A stretch of 64,000 nt of DNA from Anthonomus grandis grandis (lineage: Eukaryota; Arthropoda; Insecta; Coleoptera; Curculionidae): assembly GCF_022605725.1 (NCBI RefSeq), contig NC_065547.1, positions 6,985,167 to 7,049,166 of the forward strand, in the 5' to 3' direction. Position 1 is the stretch's first letter. The number at the start of each line of letters is the position of its first letter. A model generated the notes under the pieces. It was given only the letters and a program-made list of their open reading frames with translations, was not told the origin of the DNA and searched no databases. The translations under genes and the position numbers were made by a program. Below are positions 46,783 to 58,640 of this stretch, in pieces.

Positions 46783-47811
46783 TATTTAAACTTCGTGACT
46801 AGAGTTTAAACATTAAACTTAGTAGAGGTTTAAAGAGATTGTGCTAATACCTTAATATTAACACGCCACTACGAAAGGACTGACATAAGGCTAGTAAATA
46901 AAATTTCCATCAAATTTTCTCCTAAATATCTTATATTAAATATAAAAACGTTAATTTTCTTTAAACAACTAAAAACCTAAAACTTATTACTAAGTAAACA
47001 CACTCATTCCAGCAAGCACTCGAATAAAAATAAATTTTAAATTTAAATAAACACCAAGACAAAAGTAATTAACTAAATTAAACCCTTTGGCCTTAATACA
47101 AATAGCGTAACAATAATTATTATTGTTTAAAATAAAACACACAAGTTAAAATTACAAAGGTACCTTGTTTCTATGTGAAGACACAGAAAAACAAAATCCA
47201 ATACACTGCTGCTTCCACACTATACGCTTCCACAAAATGTTCAATAGTCTTGTCCTCGGTTCAGTAACAGCCTCCTCACTAGTTATTAAAACTGTTCATG
47301 GAAAATGTCATAAATGTTGACTTTTCTGTTCACAACTTTATATTCTTACGAAGCGCCCACAAAATAATATGCTTTAACTTAAAGGCAATTTAATAGCTAG
47401 TTTACAACGCTTTTAACTGCAACGCTCAATTTTGCAACATAAATTTGCTTTTTATTTAAATTATTAAATACAGGAAACAGGACAGGAAAGGTTTTATACC
47501 ATTTCCGTCAAAAGACACAAACTGTTTACTAACTCTTTAAGAAGATCAACTTATGTGAAACAAAATTAACATCGACTTCGATGTTTTGGGTTTTTGATTT
47601 TACGTCGCTGGCTGGACGGAGCAGAGATCTTGCCTGGTTTGCATTTATCGTCATACTGGGTGTGGTGCGGGGTAAATTTCGTGTCGCCGCGGCTTGATCG
47701 GGGCAAGACAGACCCAGACACCAATTCCAGGTATCGGAGAGTTTTTGTAAACTGTAGTTATTATTTGAGACAAATTTAATTTGTCTGTGTTGAGAAATTG
47801 ATTTCGCAACA
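46783..47811 (-). repeat. 3' LTR of the BEL/Pao element
   Basis: This LTR is 1029 bp. It matches the right LTR base for base except for one missing G (the right copy has an extra G at 54170). It supplies the polyadenylation end of the element's transcript. Small open frames inside it occur identically in both LTRs and are not genes. Confidence 0.96.
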
Positions 47812-47862
47812 TTTTGGGGCCCGGTTGGAGCAAATTGCTCCAAACTACAGAAGTATCCCCAA
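47812..47862 (-). other. Region between pol stop and 3' LTR, unusual polypurine tract
   Basis: In element orientation the bases just before the LTR are CCGGGCCCCAAAA, which is not a clean polypurine tract. A small hairpin GGAGCAA-A-TTGCTCC (47825-47845 area) lies close by. Plus-strand priming may use the short GTTGGGGATAC run farther upstream or an atypical site. Confidence 0.5.
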
Positions 47863-50800
47863 CTAATTTAATGAGGACAAAAAGGTTTCAGGTATATCTT
47901 GTTGAGGCAAAGGACAGACCTTGGCCACACTTCGAGTAAAAACTCCGTCCTTGTTTTTAAGTTTCACAACTCTTACTTTACCATCATCTCCGGGAATGAC
48001 TTCTATGACTCTGGAAAGTGACCAATGAAATGGTGGAGAGTTATCTTCCTTCAGAAGAACAAGTGAGTTGAGTTCTATATTTGGAAATTCTTGAAACCAT
48101 TTTGGTCGATTTTGCAAACGATTTAGGTAGTCTTTAGTCCACTTTTTCCAAAACAATTGTTTTATTTGAGTAATACGTTTCCAAAGCGTTAATCTGTTTT
48201 CAGGGATTAAAGAAATGTCTTTTTCAGGATATGACATCAAACTAGTACCAATTAGCAAATGACCAGGAGTCAAAACTTGAAAGTCATTTGGGTCATTTGA
48301 TAAGGGACATAAGGGCCGTGAATTAAGAATTGCTTCTATCTGTACAAGTATGGTATAGAAAGCCTCAAAGGTAAAATGACTTTGACCAATAATACGATGG
48401 ATATGATGCTTGGCACTTTTAACGGCAGCTTCCCATATTCCTCCCCAATGAGGACTTCGTGGAGGAATAAACTTAAATTTTATTTCGCTCTGGGACAAAA
48501 ATTCCTTAATTTGATTAGAAGTTTCAATTTTATTAAAGAATGAATAAATATCATATAATTGGTTCTTAGCACCTATAAAGTTGGTCCCATTATCACTGAA
48601 GATCATAGATGGGTTACCACGACGACTTATGAATCGCTTCAAAGCACATAGGTAGTCTTCAGTGGTCATGCTGGAGACTACTTCCAGGTGAACGGCCTTA
48701 GAAGACATGCAAACAAAAATAGCCAAGTAAGCCTTTATTCTAGGAGCCTTACGAAGGTTGGAAGATTTTAGGGTAAATGGCCCTGCATAGTCTACACCAA
48801 CTTGACTAAAAGGTCTAGATACTAACACCCTGTCTTTGGGAAGGTTTGCCATGATTTGTTGACCTGGTTGCGCTTTAAAACGATAACATGTGACACATTT
48901 TGAAATTATTCTCTTAAGGTCTCTAAGACCATTAAGTGGCCAATATCTGGATCGGAAATTTGAAAGAACATTTTGAGCACCTGCGTGTCCAAGTCGCTGA
49001 TGCTCATATTTCAACATCAATGACACAATATAGTTATGAGACGGTAGAAGTAATGGATGTTTGTGGTCAAACGGGATATTAGCATTTTCCAATCTGCCAC
49101 CAACTCTTAGAAACCCATTTGAATCAATAAAGGGGTTCAGTTTTCTCAAAGTCTTATCCGAAATATTTTTATTTGACTTTAACTCAGAAATTTGCTTTAA
49201 AAAATATTTGGATTGTATGACCTGTATTATTTGGTTAAGAGAATCTCTTAATTCTTGGACCTTTAAAGGGCCAGAATTTTTAATGTTTTTATTTCTGCAA
49301 TTATGTAAGAACCTAAGCATATATGCTACTGTACGTTGCAATTTCAAGAAACTTGAAAAGCGTTTGAAAATGTTAGACCAAAAAACATCCTGATTTAATA
49401 CTTCAGTACTAAGTAACGAAATTTTTCTTTCTTCTGGCAAGTCATTTAAACTCTGAAATTTTTTAGACTTTGTCAAATCAAGATCTGGAAGCTCTAGAAA
49501 GGCTGGTCCATGAAACCACATTTTAGAAGTTAAAAGATCAGTAATAGAAATACCTCGAGAGGGTAGATCTGCTGGATTGTCAGAGGATTTAATATGCCGC
49601 CAAGTAAACTCAGAGGTTAATTCCTGTATCTTGGATACGCGATTAGAAATAAATATATTCCAACGGGATGCATGAGACTCAATCCAAGATAAGGCTATCT
49701 CGGAATCAGACCATAGATTTACTGAATCTACTTTAAACCTATTAGCATAAATGTTTATGAGTTTTGTGATTAATTGTGAGAGCAGAAGCATAGCGCAAAG
49801 CTCTAATCGAGGAAGTGTAACACTTTTTAGAGGAGAGACTCTAGACTTTGATGAGACAAGAAAACTAGAAATGCTACTATCCGAATAGGATGTGCGTATA
49901 TAAACGCAGGCAGCATAGGCTTTCATGCTTGCATCTGCAAAGCCGTGTAACTGAATTTCCTTTAAGGGTTTATCCAAAAAGAAATATCTTGGAATTTTGA
50001 GATGTTGAAGAAGATGTAAATTGTCAACAAAGTTTTTCCACTGGATAATTACATTACTATCCTTTAAGGGTGTATCCCAATCAATTTTTAAAGTCCAGAT
50101 ATGCTGAATAATCAGCTTACCAATAACAATAACTGGTGACAAGAATCCGATAGGATCGTAGCACTGTGCTACTGTTGAAAGGATTTTTCTTTTAGTAAAG
50201 GGTTCAGGAAAAGTCTTCTTAGGACTTGAAATTAAAAAATAATCGACTACTGGATTCCATTTTAATCCGAGAACTTTATTTAGGGTTGAATGAAATTTAA
50301 ATTCCAATTCTGAATAATAAAGTTGGTCAGTACATGCTGACAAAAATTGTGGTGAATTGCTGCACCATTTATGCAATGGAAATCCATGCTTATTTAATAG
50401 GGAGTTGAGTTGATCGTACAGAATTTTAAGATCATTAAAATCATCAACACCTCCTAAAATATCATCACAATAAGTTTGGTTTAGAAGAGCATTTGATGCG
50501 ACTGAATAGTCAGATGAGTTGTTCTGTGCTATTTCAGTTAACACACGAGTGGCTAAAAAAGGAGCATTATTAGTGCCATAAGTAACCGTTAACAATTCAA
50601 TGCATTTGAGTTGATCCTCAGGTCTTTCTCTCCAAAGAATATTCAATAAAAAGGTTTGCTCAGGATTAACCAATATTTGTCTAAACATCTTTTCAATATC
50701 ACAAGTCAGAACATACTTAAACGAGCGAAAACGACACAAAATATCGTATAAATCTGGCTGTACTTGAAAACCTTTTAACATTATGTCATTGAGAGAATAC

Positions 50801-53358
50801 CCTGTTGAAGTTTTACAAGAGCCGTCAAACACAACACGCAATTTAGTGGTTGCACTGTCCTCTCTAATTACTGCATGATGTGGAAAAAAGTATTTTTGTT
50901 GGGAAAACTCATTACATTGAGTAAGAGGAACAAATCTTGCATGACCTAGGGACACATATTCCTCGATAAATTGTTTATACTGTATATAATATTCTGGACT
51001 TTTCTCAAACCTTTTCTCAAGATTTTCAAACCTTTTACGAGCAATTGAAATTGAATCACCTAACTTGAGGTGCTCATCTTCATTTTTAAGAGGTAAGTTT
51101 ACTTGGAAAGTACCATTTTCTAAGATTTTTGTAGTATTTACAAATATAGATTCTGCCAAGTCATCATCTGGGGTGCGAAGCTTAACAGGTGGAAGTTCTT
51201 CTAACTCCCAAAACTTTGCAACAATGGTTTCAAGGCATTTTTGTTCATCATTTTGAGCAAAAAGGGCAACAGAGTCTTGACCTGATTGAATTACGTTCAG
51301 ATGTGCAGTAGAAATATTTGAATTGGAATTTGAAGGATATAAACCTCCAATTACCCAACCAAGATGAGTGTTAAGTAGGGTAGGCATTTTGTTTCCCAAA
51401 CTAATCATACCAGGGGTAAGTAATTGATAATATAGGTCTGAGCCTATAAGAAGATCAATTTCTGAGGGTATGTTAAAGTTGGGATCAGCTAAGAATATAT
51501 TACTTGGAATATTCCATGCATATGTATTAATTTCTATATGAGGAAGGGAACATGTAATATTGGGAAGCACTACACAACTTAACTTAAAAGATTTTTTATT
51601 AAAATTGGAATGTAAAATGACATCCACCATTTTTTGTGAGACGCTATGAGACAGGGCAATACCTGAAACTCGTGTTGTTTTGTTATATGGAATATATTTT
51701 AGTTTTTCAATAAGAGAACTTGTTATATAGGAGTTTTGAGATCCATTATCTAAAATACCCTTGACGGTAACTGGGTTGCCATCGGCATCTAACAAGGTTA
51801 AACAGACAGTAGCTAGAAGGACTTGAGAGTTTTTGGTAGACAAATTTGAAACTGTGTGGGTCTCTTCGGAATGTTGACTCACTTCATTTTGTGATACATT
51901 AGCAGTAGTTAGATTATTATTCTGCCTGCAATTATTGTGTGAAGTGAATTCTTGATCGACCATAGAATGGTTTTGATTATTGTTTATTTGGGAATGAATA
52001 TTGTTCGTATGATTTCTGGCAGATTGATTATTTTGGAAATTTCCATGTATTGATCCTTGGTTAGATCTGGTTGGAAATCGTGAAGTCTGGCTAAAACGAT
52101 TCTGATTAACTCTGTTTTGTAAATTCGAGCTTGGACTATGGGATTGCTGAAAATCATGAAGAAGGGAATGGTGTCTTTTGCCACAATAAATACAAGTTTT
52201 ATTAGAAGGGCAATTACTTAAATTGTGCTGAGAAGCCAAGCAATTATAACATAACTGTTTTGATGAAACAGTTTGTCTCTTTCCTGTAAGTGATAAACCT
52301 TTAAATTTATTACAGCCTAAAATTACATGTGAAATTTCATTACAGTATACACATTTTTTATTGTTACCTTGATTTGTATTTGTGTGTAAGGAAGTATGGG
52401 TTCGAACCCTATTTGGTTTTTGAACTTGAGGTTCATTACTTGACAAATTTTCTAGAGTTACACATTTTCTTTCAACAAATTTAATAAAGTCAGTAATACT
52501 AGGCAACTGGTCTTGTCTACGTTCACTTTCATAAGCTTTACGTGTACCTATGTCTACCTTTTTTATCCATAGATAAATTACTAAAACATCAAACAATTCT
52601 TCTTTAGTATAGTTTAAGTTATTTAAAGACCCTATACTTCCTTTGCATTTATTAACAAAATCTCTAAGATTAGCTGAGTTAACCTTTGAAACAACTGGAA
52701 CATCTAAAATTGCACCAATGTGTGCATTAAGGACAGTTATTTTATTTTCATACCTTTCTTTAAGATAAGCTAAAGCTGTAGTAAAATTTTCATTAGTAAA
52801 AGATAAATGCTCAACTATTTCAAGTGGTTCACCTCGTAAACAGGATTTTAAATAAGCAAATTTTTGTATATCTGATAATGTGTTATCTTGTATAACAATT
52901 GACTCAAACATTTGCATAAAGGAAGGGTATTCTGACATGTTACCCGTAAAATGTTTAATTTTTATTATTTGTAAAATATTCGTAGAAGGAGACATCATTG
53001 ATTTCCCTACTACTGCTGGCGATGCATTAGAACGCTGTAAAGAAGTATTTAAAGTACCTGACAACTCTTTAATTCTATTATGACACAAAACAAATCCTAT
53101 ATCACATTTTTCATCTATTAATACCCTATCTTCATCATCTGGTTCACTATTATCTAAAGTTGAATTCAGCTCGAACTGATATTCAATTTCATCTTGAGCT
53201 AAATTATAAGCATCTAACGCATTTTGCAACTGATTTATTTTGGTTTCAAAAAAGGTTATATCAATTTCAATATCTTTTTTCTTATCAAGTGAATTTAAAA
53301 CTCTTGATATTTTACTTTTGGCCAAAGTACGGTTCTTTTTTAACTGGTTAATATCCAT
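47863..53358 (-). CDS. BEL/Pao gag-pol polyprotein
   Basis: An intact 1831-residue polyprotein. Residues 1-125 include a coiled-coil-like N-terminus. About 130-300 is the gag region (DUF1759-like). Around 336-350 and 369-383 are two CCHC knuckles (CVYCNEISHVILGC, CYNCLASQHNLSNC), followed by a variant (CIYCGKRHH). The aspartic protease active site reads ILDNGSQNSY near 535. The Pao-type reverse transcriptase spans about 800-1060, with VVFDGS near 839 and YCDDILGG near 963. RNase H-like blocks are FADAS near 1144 and WSDSEIALSW. The integrase has the HHCC zinc region (HQRLGH...CVTC, near 1453-1490), D in VDYAGP near 1520, D in FSDNGTNF near 1589 and E in WEAAVKSAKHH near 1643, then a DUF5641-type tail. 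All catalytic residues seen are intact, so it should be functional. YCDD in place of YVDD is within the family's range. Confidence 0.97.
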   Translation of the reverse strand: MDINQLKKNRTLAKSKISRVLNSLDKKKDIEIDITFFETKINQLQNALDAYNLAQDEIEYQFELNSTLDNSEPDDEDRVLIDEKCDIGFVLCHNRIKELSGTLNTSLQRSNASPAVVGKSMMSPSTNILQIIKIKHFTGNMSEYPSFMQMFESIVIQDNTLSDIQKFAYLKSCLRGEPLEIVEHLSFTNENFTTALAYLKERYENKITVLNAHIGAILDVPVVSKVNSANLRDFVNKCKGSIGSLNNLNYTKEELFDVLVIYLWIKKVDIGTRKAYESERRQDQLPSITDFIKFVERKCVTLENLSSNEPQVQKPNRVRTHTSLHTNTNQGNNKKCVYCNEISHVILGCNKFKGLSLTGKRQTVSSKQLCYNCLASQHNLSNCPSNKTCIYCGKRHHSLLHDFQQSHSPSSNLQNRVNQNRFSQTSRFPTRSNQGSIHGNFQNNQSARNHTNNIHSQINNNQNHSMVDQEFTSHNNCRQNNNLTTANVSQNEVSQHSEETHTVSNLSTKNSQVLLATVCLTLLDADGNPVTVKGILDNGSQNSYITSSLIEKLKYIPYNKTTRVSGIALSHSVSQKMVDVILHSNFNKKSFKLSCVVLPNITCSLPHIEINTYAWNIPSNIFLADPNFNIPSEIDLLIGSDLYYQLLTPGMISLGNKMPTLLNTHLGWVIGGLYPSNSNSNISTAHLNVIQSGQDSVALFAQNDEQKCLETIVAKFWELEELPPVKLRTPDDDLAESIFVNTTKILENGTFQVNLPLKNEDEHLKLGDSISIARKRFENLEKRFEKSPEYYIQYKQFIEEYVSLGHARFVPLTQCNEFSQQKYFFPHHAVIREDSATTKLRVVFDGSCKTSTGYSLNDIMLKGFQVQPDLYDILCRFRSFKYVLTCDIEKMFRQILVNPEQTFLLNILWRERPEDQLKCIELLTVTYGTNNAPFLATRVLTEIAQNNSSDYSVASNALLNQTYCDDILGGVDDFNDLKILYDQLNSLLNKHGFPLHKWCSNSPQFLSACTDQLYYSELEFKFHSTLNKVLGLKWNPVVDYFLISSPKKTFPEPFTKRKILSTVAQCYDPIGFLSPVIVIGKLIIQHIWTLKIDWDTPLKDSNVIIQWKNFVDNLHLLQHLKIPRYFFLDKPLKEIQLHGFADASMKAYAACVYIRTSYSDSSISSFLVSSKSRVSPLKSVTLPRLELCAMLLLSQLITKLINIYANRFKVDSVNLWSDSEIALSWIESHASRWNIFISNRVSKIQELTSEFTWRHIKSSDNPADLPSRGISITDLLTSKMWFHGPAFLELPDLDLTKSKKFQSLNDLPEERKISLLSTEVLNQDVFWSNIFKRFSSFLKLQRTVAYMLRFLHNCRNKNIKNSGPLKVQELRDSLNQIIQVIQSKYFLKQISELKSNKNISDKTLRKLNPFIDSNGFLRVGGRLENANIPFDHKHPLLLPSHNYIVSLMLKYEHQRLGHAGAQNVLSNFRSRYWPLNGLRDLKRIISKCVTCYRFKAQPGQQIMANLPKDRVLVSRPFSQVGVDYAGPFTLKSSNLRKAPRIKAYLAIFVCMSSKAVHLEVVSSMTTEDYLCALKRFISRRGNPSMIFSDNGTNFIGAKNQLYDIYSFFNKIETSNQIKEFLSQSEIKFKFIPPRSPHWGGIWEAAVKSAKHHIHRIIGQSHFTFEAFYTILVQIEAILNSRPLCPLSNDPNDFQVLTPGHLLIGTSLMSYPEKDISLIPENRLTLWKRITQIKQLFWKKWTKDYLNRLQNRPKWFQEFPNIELNSLVLLKEDNSPPFHWSLSRVIEVIPGDDGKVRVVKLKNKDGVFTRSVAKVCPLPQQDIPETFLSSLN

Positions 53359-53552
53359 TTTGAACTATGGATAATTTAAAAATAGTACTTAAAAAGGTAA
53401 ACCTTTAAATAAAAACTCAGTAAAGGTATTGATTTGCTCAACAAAAGTTGACTGGACTAAATTAGAATCTAATCTATTACTAATTTTACTGGATGTAAAA
53501 TTAAATATAATGGGTGCTGGAAATATGTTTTATTTAGAAAACTTGATGGAAC

Positions 53553-53570
53553 ATCCGGCTCGAAGGACCA
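53553..53570 (-). promoter_or_regulatory. Primer binding site, tRNA-Tyr
   Basis: On the minus strand TGGTCCTTCGAGCCGGAT directly follows the 5' LTR. It is the exact complement of the 18 nt at the 3' end of insect tRNA-Tyr including CCA (tRNA sequence from memory of Drosophila tRNA-Tyr). It primes minus-strand DNA synthesis. There is no spacer between LTR and site. Confidence 0.85.
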
Positions 53571-54600
53571 TATTTAAACTTCGTGACTAGAGTTTAAACA
53601 TTAAACTTAGTAGAGGTTTAAAGAGATTGTGCTAATACCTTAATATTAACACGCCACTACGAAAGGACTGACATAAGGCTAGTAAATAAAATTTCCATCA
53701 AATTTTCTCCTAAATATCTTATATTAAATATAAAAACGTTAATTTTCTTTAAACAACTAAAAACCTAAAACTTATTACTAAGTAAACACACTCATTCCAG
53801 CAAGCACTCGAATAAAAATAAATTTTAAATTTAAATAAACACCAAGACAAAAGTAATTAACTAAATTAAACCCTTTGGCCTTAATACAAATAGCGTAACA
53901 ATAATTATTATTGTTTAAAATAAAACACACAAGTTAAAATTACAAAGGTACCTTGTTTCTATGTGAAGACACAGAAAAACAAAATCCAATACACTGCTGC
54001 TTCCACACTATACGCTTCCACAAAATGTTCAATAGTCTTGTCCTCGGTTCAGTAACAGCCTCCTCACTAGTTATTAAAACTGTTCATGGAAAATGTCATA
54101 AATGTTGACTTTTCTGTTCACAACTTTATATTCTTACGAAGCGCCCACAAAATAATATGCTTTAACTTAGAAGGCAATTTAATAGCTAGTTTACAACGCT
54201 TTTAACTGCAACGCTCAATTTTGCAACATAAATTTGCTTTTTATTTAAATTATTAAATACAGGAAACAGGACAGGAAAGGTTTTATACCATTTCCGTCAA
54301 AAGACACAAACTGTTTACTAACTCTTTAAGAAGATCAACTTATGTGAAACAAAATTAACATCGACTTCGATGTTTTGGGTTTTTGATTTTACGTCGCTGG
54401 CTGGACGGAGCAGAGATCTTGCCTGGTTTGCATTTATCGTCATACTGGGTGTGGTGCGGGGTAAATTTCGTGTCGCCGCGGCTTGATCGGGGCAAGACAG
54501 ACCCAGACACCAATTCCAGGTATCGGAGAGTTTTTGTAAACTGTAGTTATTATTTGAGACAAATTTAATTTGTCTGTGTTGAGAAATTGATTTCGCAACA
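53571..54600 (-). repeat. 5' LTR of the BEL/Pao element
   Basis: This LTR is 1030 bp, identical to the left LTR apart from one extra G at 54170. In element orientation it begins TGTTGCGAAATC and should hold the promoter. I could not place a TATA box or initiator with confidence. Confidence 0.96.
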
Positions 54601-54605
54601 ATAAT

Positions 54606-57600
54606 AATCTACTGAATCCAAAATTTTATAACGCTGCGCAGTTGCAATCTAAAGAACGTTACAAAACCTGCTAAGAACTTGCTCGTATTCATTTGGGCTA
54701 TAACTTTTAGGAATTTCATATTTATTAAACTTATAATTTCTTTACTATACATTTATATATATATATACAATTTTTAAAATAAACGTTATTTATTTGTTTA
54801 TTATTCAGAAAAGTTACATGAAAATTTATATTTTCTTAAAGTTGTTATGGAATTACAATTAAGAAATCTACTATAGTAAACCGTATAAAAAAATAATGTT
54901 TTACATTTAAAAAAATAATGTTTTACATTTTTTAAGGTCTAAAGTTAAACTTATTCTACTAAAAAATCAAAAAGGTTTTGCATTTTTCTGTAGTAATTTT
55001 ATCAAGATATCAACCCTTATAAAATCTGCTATAAATAAGAAAATGGGATTTTAGAAGAGATTCGTAGTAGATAAATCTACAGTTAAAAATCTTCAATTAA
55101 AAGTAGACACATTTAAATATTACTGCTTACTTTTTTCGTAAATTCCTAAGGTTTTTAATTGAACAAACTGCTAAAATATCAAAAATTTTATAATTTATTT
55201 GCATTTTTTTATGACTATGACAGTTTAAATGTAAGTTATACTTAATTTGCAAAAACTATAGATTTTCATTGGGTAAAATTTATTTATTAGTAAAAAAATA
55301 GCTTTTTAATTTTTTAGGTCCTTACAGGTCTACAGTTAAGCAATCTGCTAAAAACTCTTTTTTTTATTTCTACATACACGATTTTTTTTTATTTCTACAT
55401 ACAGAGACATAGAAAAATAAGTAATGGATCTAGAGGGAAAAAGATTTGACGAAACAAAAATTAATGTATTTTCTTGCATCATTTAAGTGCTTTTTCGTCT
55501 ACAGGTAAACAATTTGCTAAAAAAGCTAAAAATTATGTAATTATTTTTAGCTTTGTTTATACTTTGCTACTTTATACTTTATTCATATTTAATTAATATT
55601 TATGTAAAAGCAAAAAAATGCGATTTCTTTCATCCTTTAAATCACTATAAATATTCTTAACTATAAATATTCTTAATTTGTTTAAAAGTTAATTAATTAA
55701 AGTTTTAACATTTCTAAGATCCTATAAATCTGTGGGTAAATATTAAAAAAATCTGCTAAATAAAATTAAAAAACTTTTTTCCAGAGTTCAAAAAATTTTA
55801 AAGAAAATGCTATTTTAAAGGGATCAAAAGAAGACAAATCTGTAGTAAGAAAACGGGTAAAAAAGAATACATTTTCTAATTTTAAGATAGACAAATCCAA
55901 ATGTCATTTCATGCATTTTTTTAATTTCCTATAGGTCTAAAGTTAAACAATCTGCTAAAGAATCAAACATTTTGCAAATCTATAATATTTTTTTCTAGAA
56001 TTTAAATATATACAATTTTAAATTTTAATCACAATTCATTAAAAGATTAAAAGAAGTTTGGATCTACATTCAATAAAATTTATTGAAAATTAAAAAAAAT
56101 TAATTAGATTTTTCACACTCTATAGACCTAAAAATAAACAATCTGGTAAAAAATCACAAATTTTGAATTTTTTTTCAAGACTCCTAATGTAGACAATTTT
56201 AAAGCCTAATAATATTTACTAAAAAGTAGTTATGGGTCTACAGGAAACACAATCTATTGAAAAGTTAAAAAATGCAATTATTTGCAATTTTTAAAGTTTT
56301 TCAATAACGTTACAAAACGTTACAAAACCTGCTAAGAACTGGCTTGTATTCATTTGAGACTATAACTTTTAAGAATTTCATATTTATTAAACTTATAATT
56401 TCTTTAATTTACTATTATATATATACAACTTTTAAAATAAACGTTATTTATTTCTTTATTGTTCCGAAAAGTCAAAGAAAATGTATATTTTCTTAAAGTT
56501 GTTATGGGTTTAAAATTTCGAAATCTACTACAGTAAACAAAATTTATTAAAAAGTATAAAAAAATATTTTTTTTACAAAACAAAAATGTTTTACATTTCT
56601 TCATAGGAGTTTTATCAAAAGAGATCTACACTTATAAAATCTGCTATAAATAAAAAAATGGGATTTTAGGAGAGTTTCGTAGTAGGTAAATCTACTGGTA
56701 AAAAATCTCTAATTAAAAGTAGACACATTTAAATGTCACTTCTTACTTTTTCTTAACTCCCTTTTACAGCTAAAAAATTAATAATTTTACAATTTATTTG
56801 TATTTTTTCTATAACTTTCATTATAGACAATTTAAAAGTAAATCATACTTAATAAATAAAAACTACGATTTAATAAATTTTACTTAATCTCCATTAAGCA
56901 AAATTTATTTAATAGTAAAAAAACGTTTCCTAAATTTCTTAGGTCCTTACAGATGTACAGTTATGCAATCTACTAAAAACTTAAAAATTTTGCAATCTTT
57001 ATGTATTTTTGCAAGACTTTCAATGTAGACAACTTTAATTTTTAATTAAATTTAATAAAAAAAAAAACTGATCTACAGTGAACAAGATTTGTTGAAACAT
57101 AAATTATTGCAGTTTCTTGTATCATTTAAGTGCTTTTTTTCCTACTTCAACGACAACTTTGAATTTTATTTATATTTAATTAAAAGAAATTAGAAATCTA
57201 CACTAAACAAAAGTTATTTAAAAGTAAAAAAAAATGCAATTTCTTGCATCCGTTATATCTCTATAAATCTACTACAATCTGCTACAAAATCTGCTACAGT
57301 TAAATAATCTGTTAAAAAATCGAAAATTTAAATTGTATCTGCATTTTCTAAAACTCTTAATGTAAACAGCTCTACATTTCAATAATATTTGATTAAAAGA
57401 AGATAATCAGAATCAATAGTCAACAAAATTTGTTTAAAAGTAAACAAATTGAAGCTTTAGTATTTTTTTAGATTCTATAAATCTACAGGTAAATATTAAA
57501 AAAATCTCATAAAAAAAAATAAAAAAATTTAAGGTAGACAAATCCAAATACAATTTCTTGCATTTTTTAATTCCCTGTAGGTCTACAGTTAAACAATCTG

Positions 57601-58330
57601 CTAAATAATGAAACATTTTGCAAATCTATTACATGTCTCCCAGACTTTAAATATTGACAAGTTTAAATTTTAATCATATTTAATTTAAAGAAGAAATAGA
57701 AATAGATAAAAATATATTTTTTTAAACCAAACGAATTAATGTTTTAGCCTTTTTTAAAGCCTTATAATTATATTAAAATCTGCTAAAAAAAAATTAAAAC
57801 TGCAATTTTTTGCATTTTTTCAGAATCTAAAAAAATCTACAAATTAAAAAAAATCGATTTTTAAAGTGATTTGGTAAAGACAAAAGAATACATTTTGTAA
57901 TTTTAAAAGGTAGACGAATCCAAATGTGCATTTTTAAATTCGCTCGGTCTACAGATAAAAAATCTGCTTAAGAATCATTATTTGTATTTTTGCAAAACTT
58001 TAAAAATAGACGATTTTAAATTTTAAACATATTTAATTAAAAGAAATTATGGATTTATAATGAATAAAATTTATTGAAAACTGAAAAAATTGAATAGCAT
58101 TTTTCAGATCCTATAATTCTAAAAATAAACAGCCTGGTACAAAATCGTAAATTTTGTAAAATTTTTTTTAAACTTTTAATGTTAAACTTTTAATGACAAC
58201 CTTAAAAAGAAGTTTTACGTTTAACTTCCTATAGGTGCATAACAAAATAAAATTTATTGAAAATTAAATGAATTGAAATTTTTTCAAATTTAAATGCTTT
58301 ATTTGCCCATATATAAAATTATAAAATACA
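54606..58330. repeat. Degenerate repeat family with GTCTACAGTTAAACAATCTG core, plus a 1.66-kb duplication
   Basis: The phrase GTCTACAGTTAAACAATCTG followed by CTAAAAAATC recurs with variations near 54950, 55325, 55500, 55935, 57570 and 57950. Its companions are GAAACACAAxxTATTGAAAA and TTTTAAGTAGACA. A larger duplication is visible: GTTACAAAACCTGCTAAGAAC occurs at 54658 and 56319, and the next 400-450 bp match closely. No gene is present; open frames are lysine/phenylalanine-rich noise. Confidence 0.7.
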
Positions 58331-58640
58331 GTTATAAATCTAATTAAAATTTTGACAAAAAGGATTAATTCTCGATTATAAAAACCGTTAATCTGTTGGT
58401 ACAGACCAAACAACTCTTAAAAATAATTAATTTATATCAAATAAATCAAAATGAAATAAATAATAATAATAATAAAAAGAAATTAATCCAGAACGGGAGA
58501 GCGGCAGCGGATAAAAGAACCAAGGAGGGAAACGCCCATTATTTAAGACCCTAAAAAAAGCAAAAATGCAAAATCTCGATGTCCACGAGGGGTAAAGACA
58601 GTTTTCAACTAACCAACTTTGCCGGTTGGCCTTCCTTTTT
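58331..58640. other. Non-coding stretch with a GC-rich patch
   Basis: CCAGAACGGGAGAGCGGCAG, AACCAAGGAGGGAAACGCCC and TCGATGTCCACGAGGGGT (58490-58600) contrast with the AT-rich repeats around. A small hairpin CCAAC-TTTGCCG-GTTGG lies near 58612-58629. It lies beyond the 3' end of the next element. Role unknown. Confidence 0.35.

Larger units (their letters stand above)
46783..54600 (-). mobile_element. BEL/Pao LTR retrotransposon, complete and young
   Basis: The 7818-bp element lies on the minus strand. The LTRs (46783-47811 and 53571-54600) differ by one inserted base. A 5-bp target duplication ATAAT occurs at 46778-46782 and 54601-54605. In element orientation the LTR starts TGTTGCG and ends GTTTAAATA. 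The primer site directly abuts the 5' LTR. One ORF of 1831 codons encodes all gag and pol functions without a stop or frameshift. No envelope gene is present. Such LTR identity with an intact ORF indicates a very recent insertion. Confidence 0.97.

Noticed and set aside
47594..47779. 61-codon open frame repeated identically at 54383-54568
   Set aside because: Both copies lie in the LTRs of the BEL/Pao element; the identity comes from the LTRs being near-identical, not from a conserved gene.
49061..49393. 110-codon plus-strand open frame
   Set aside because: It is antisense to the integrase region of the BEL/Pao polyprotein and has no family resemblance.
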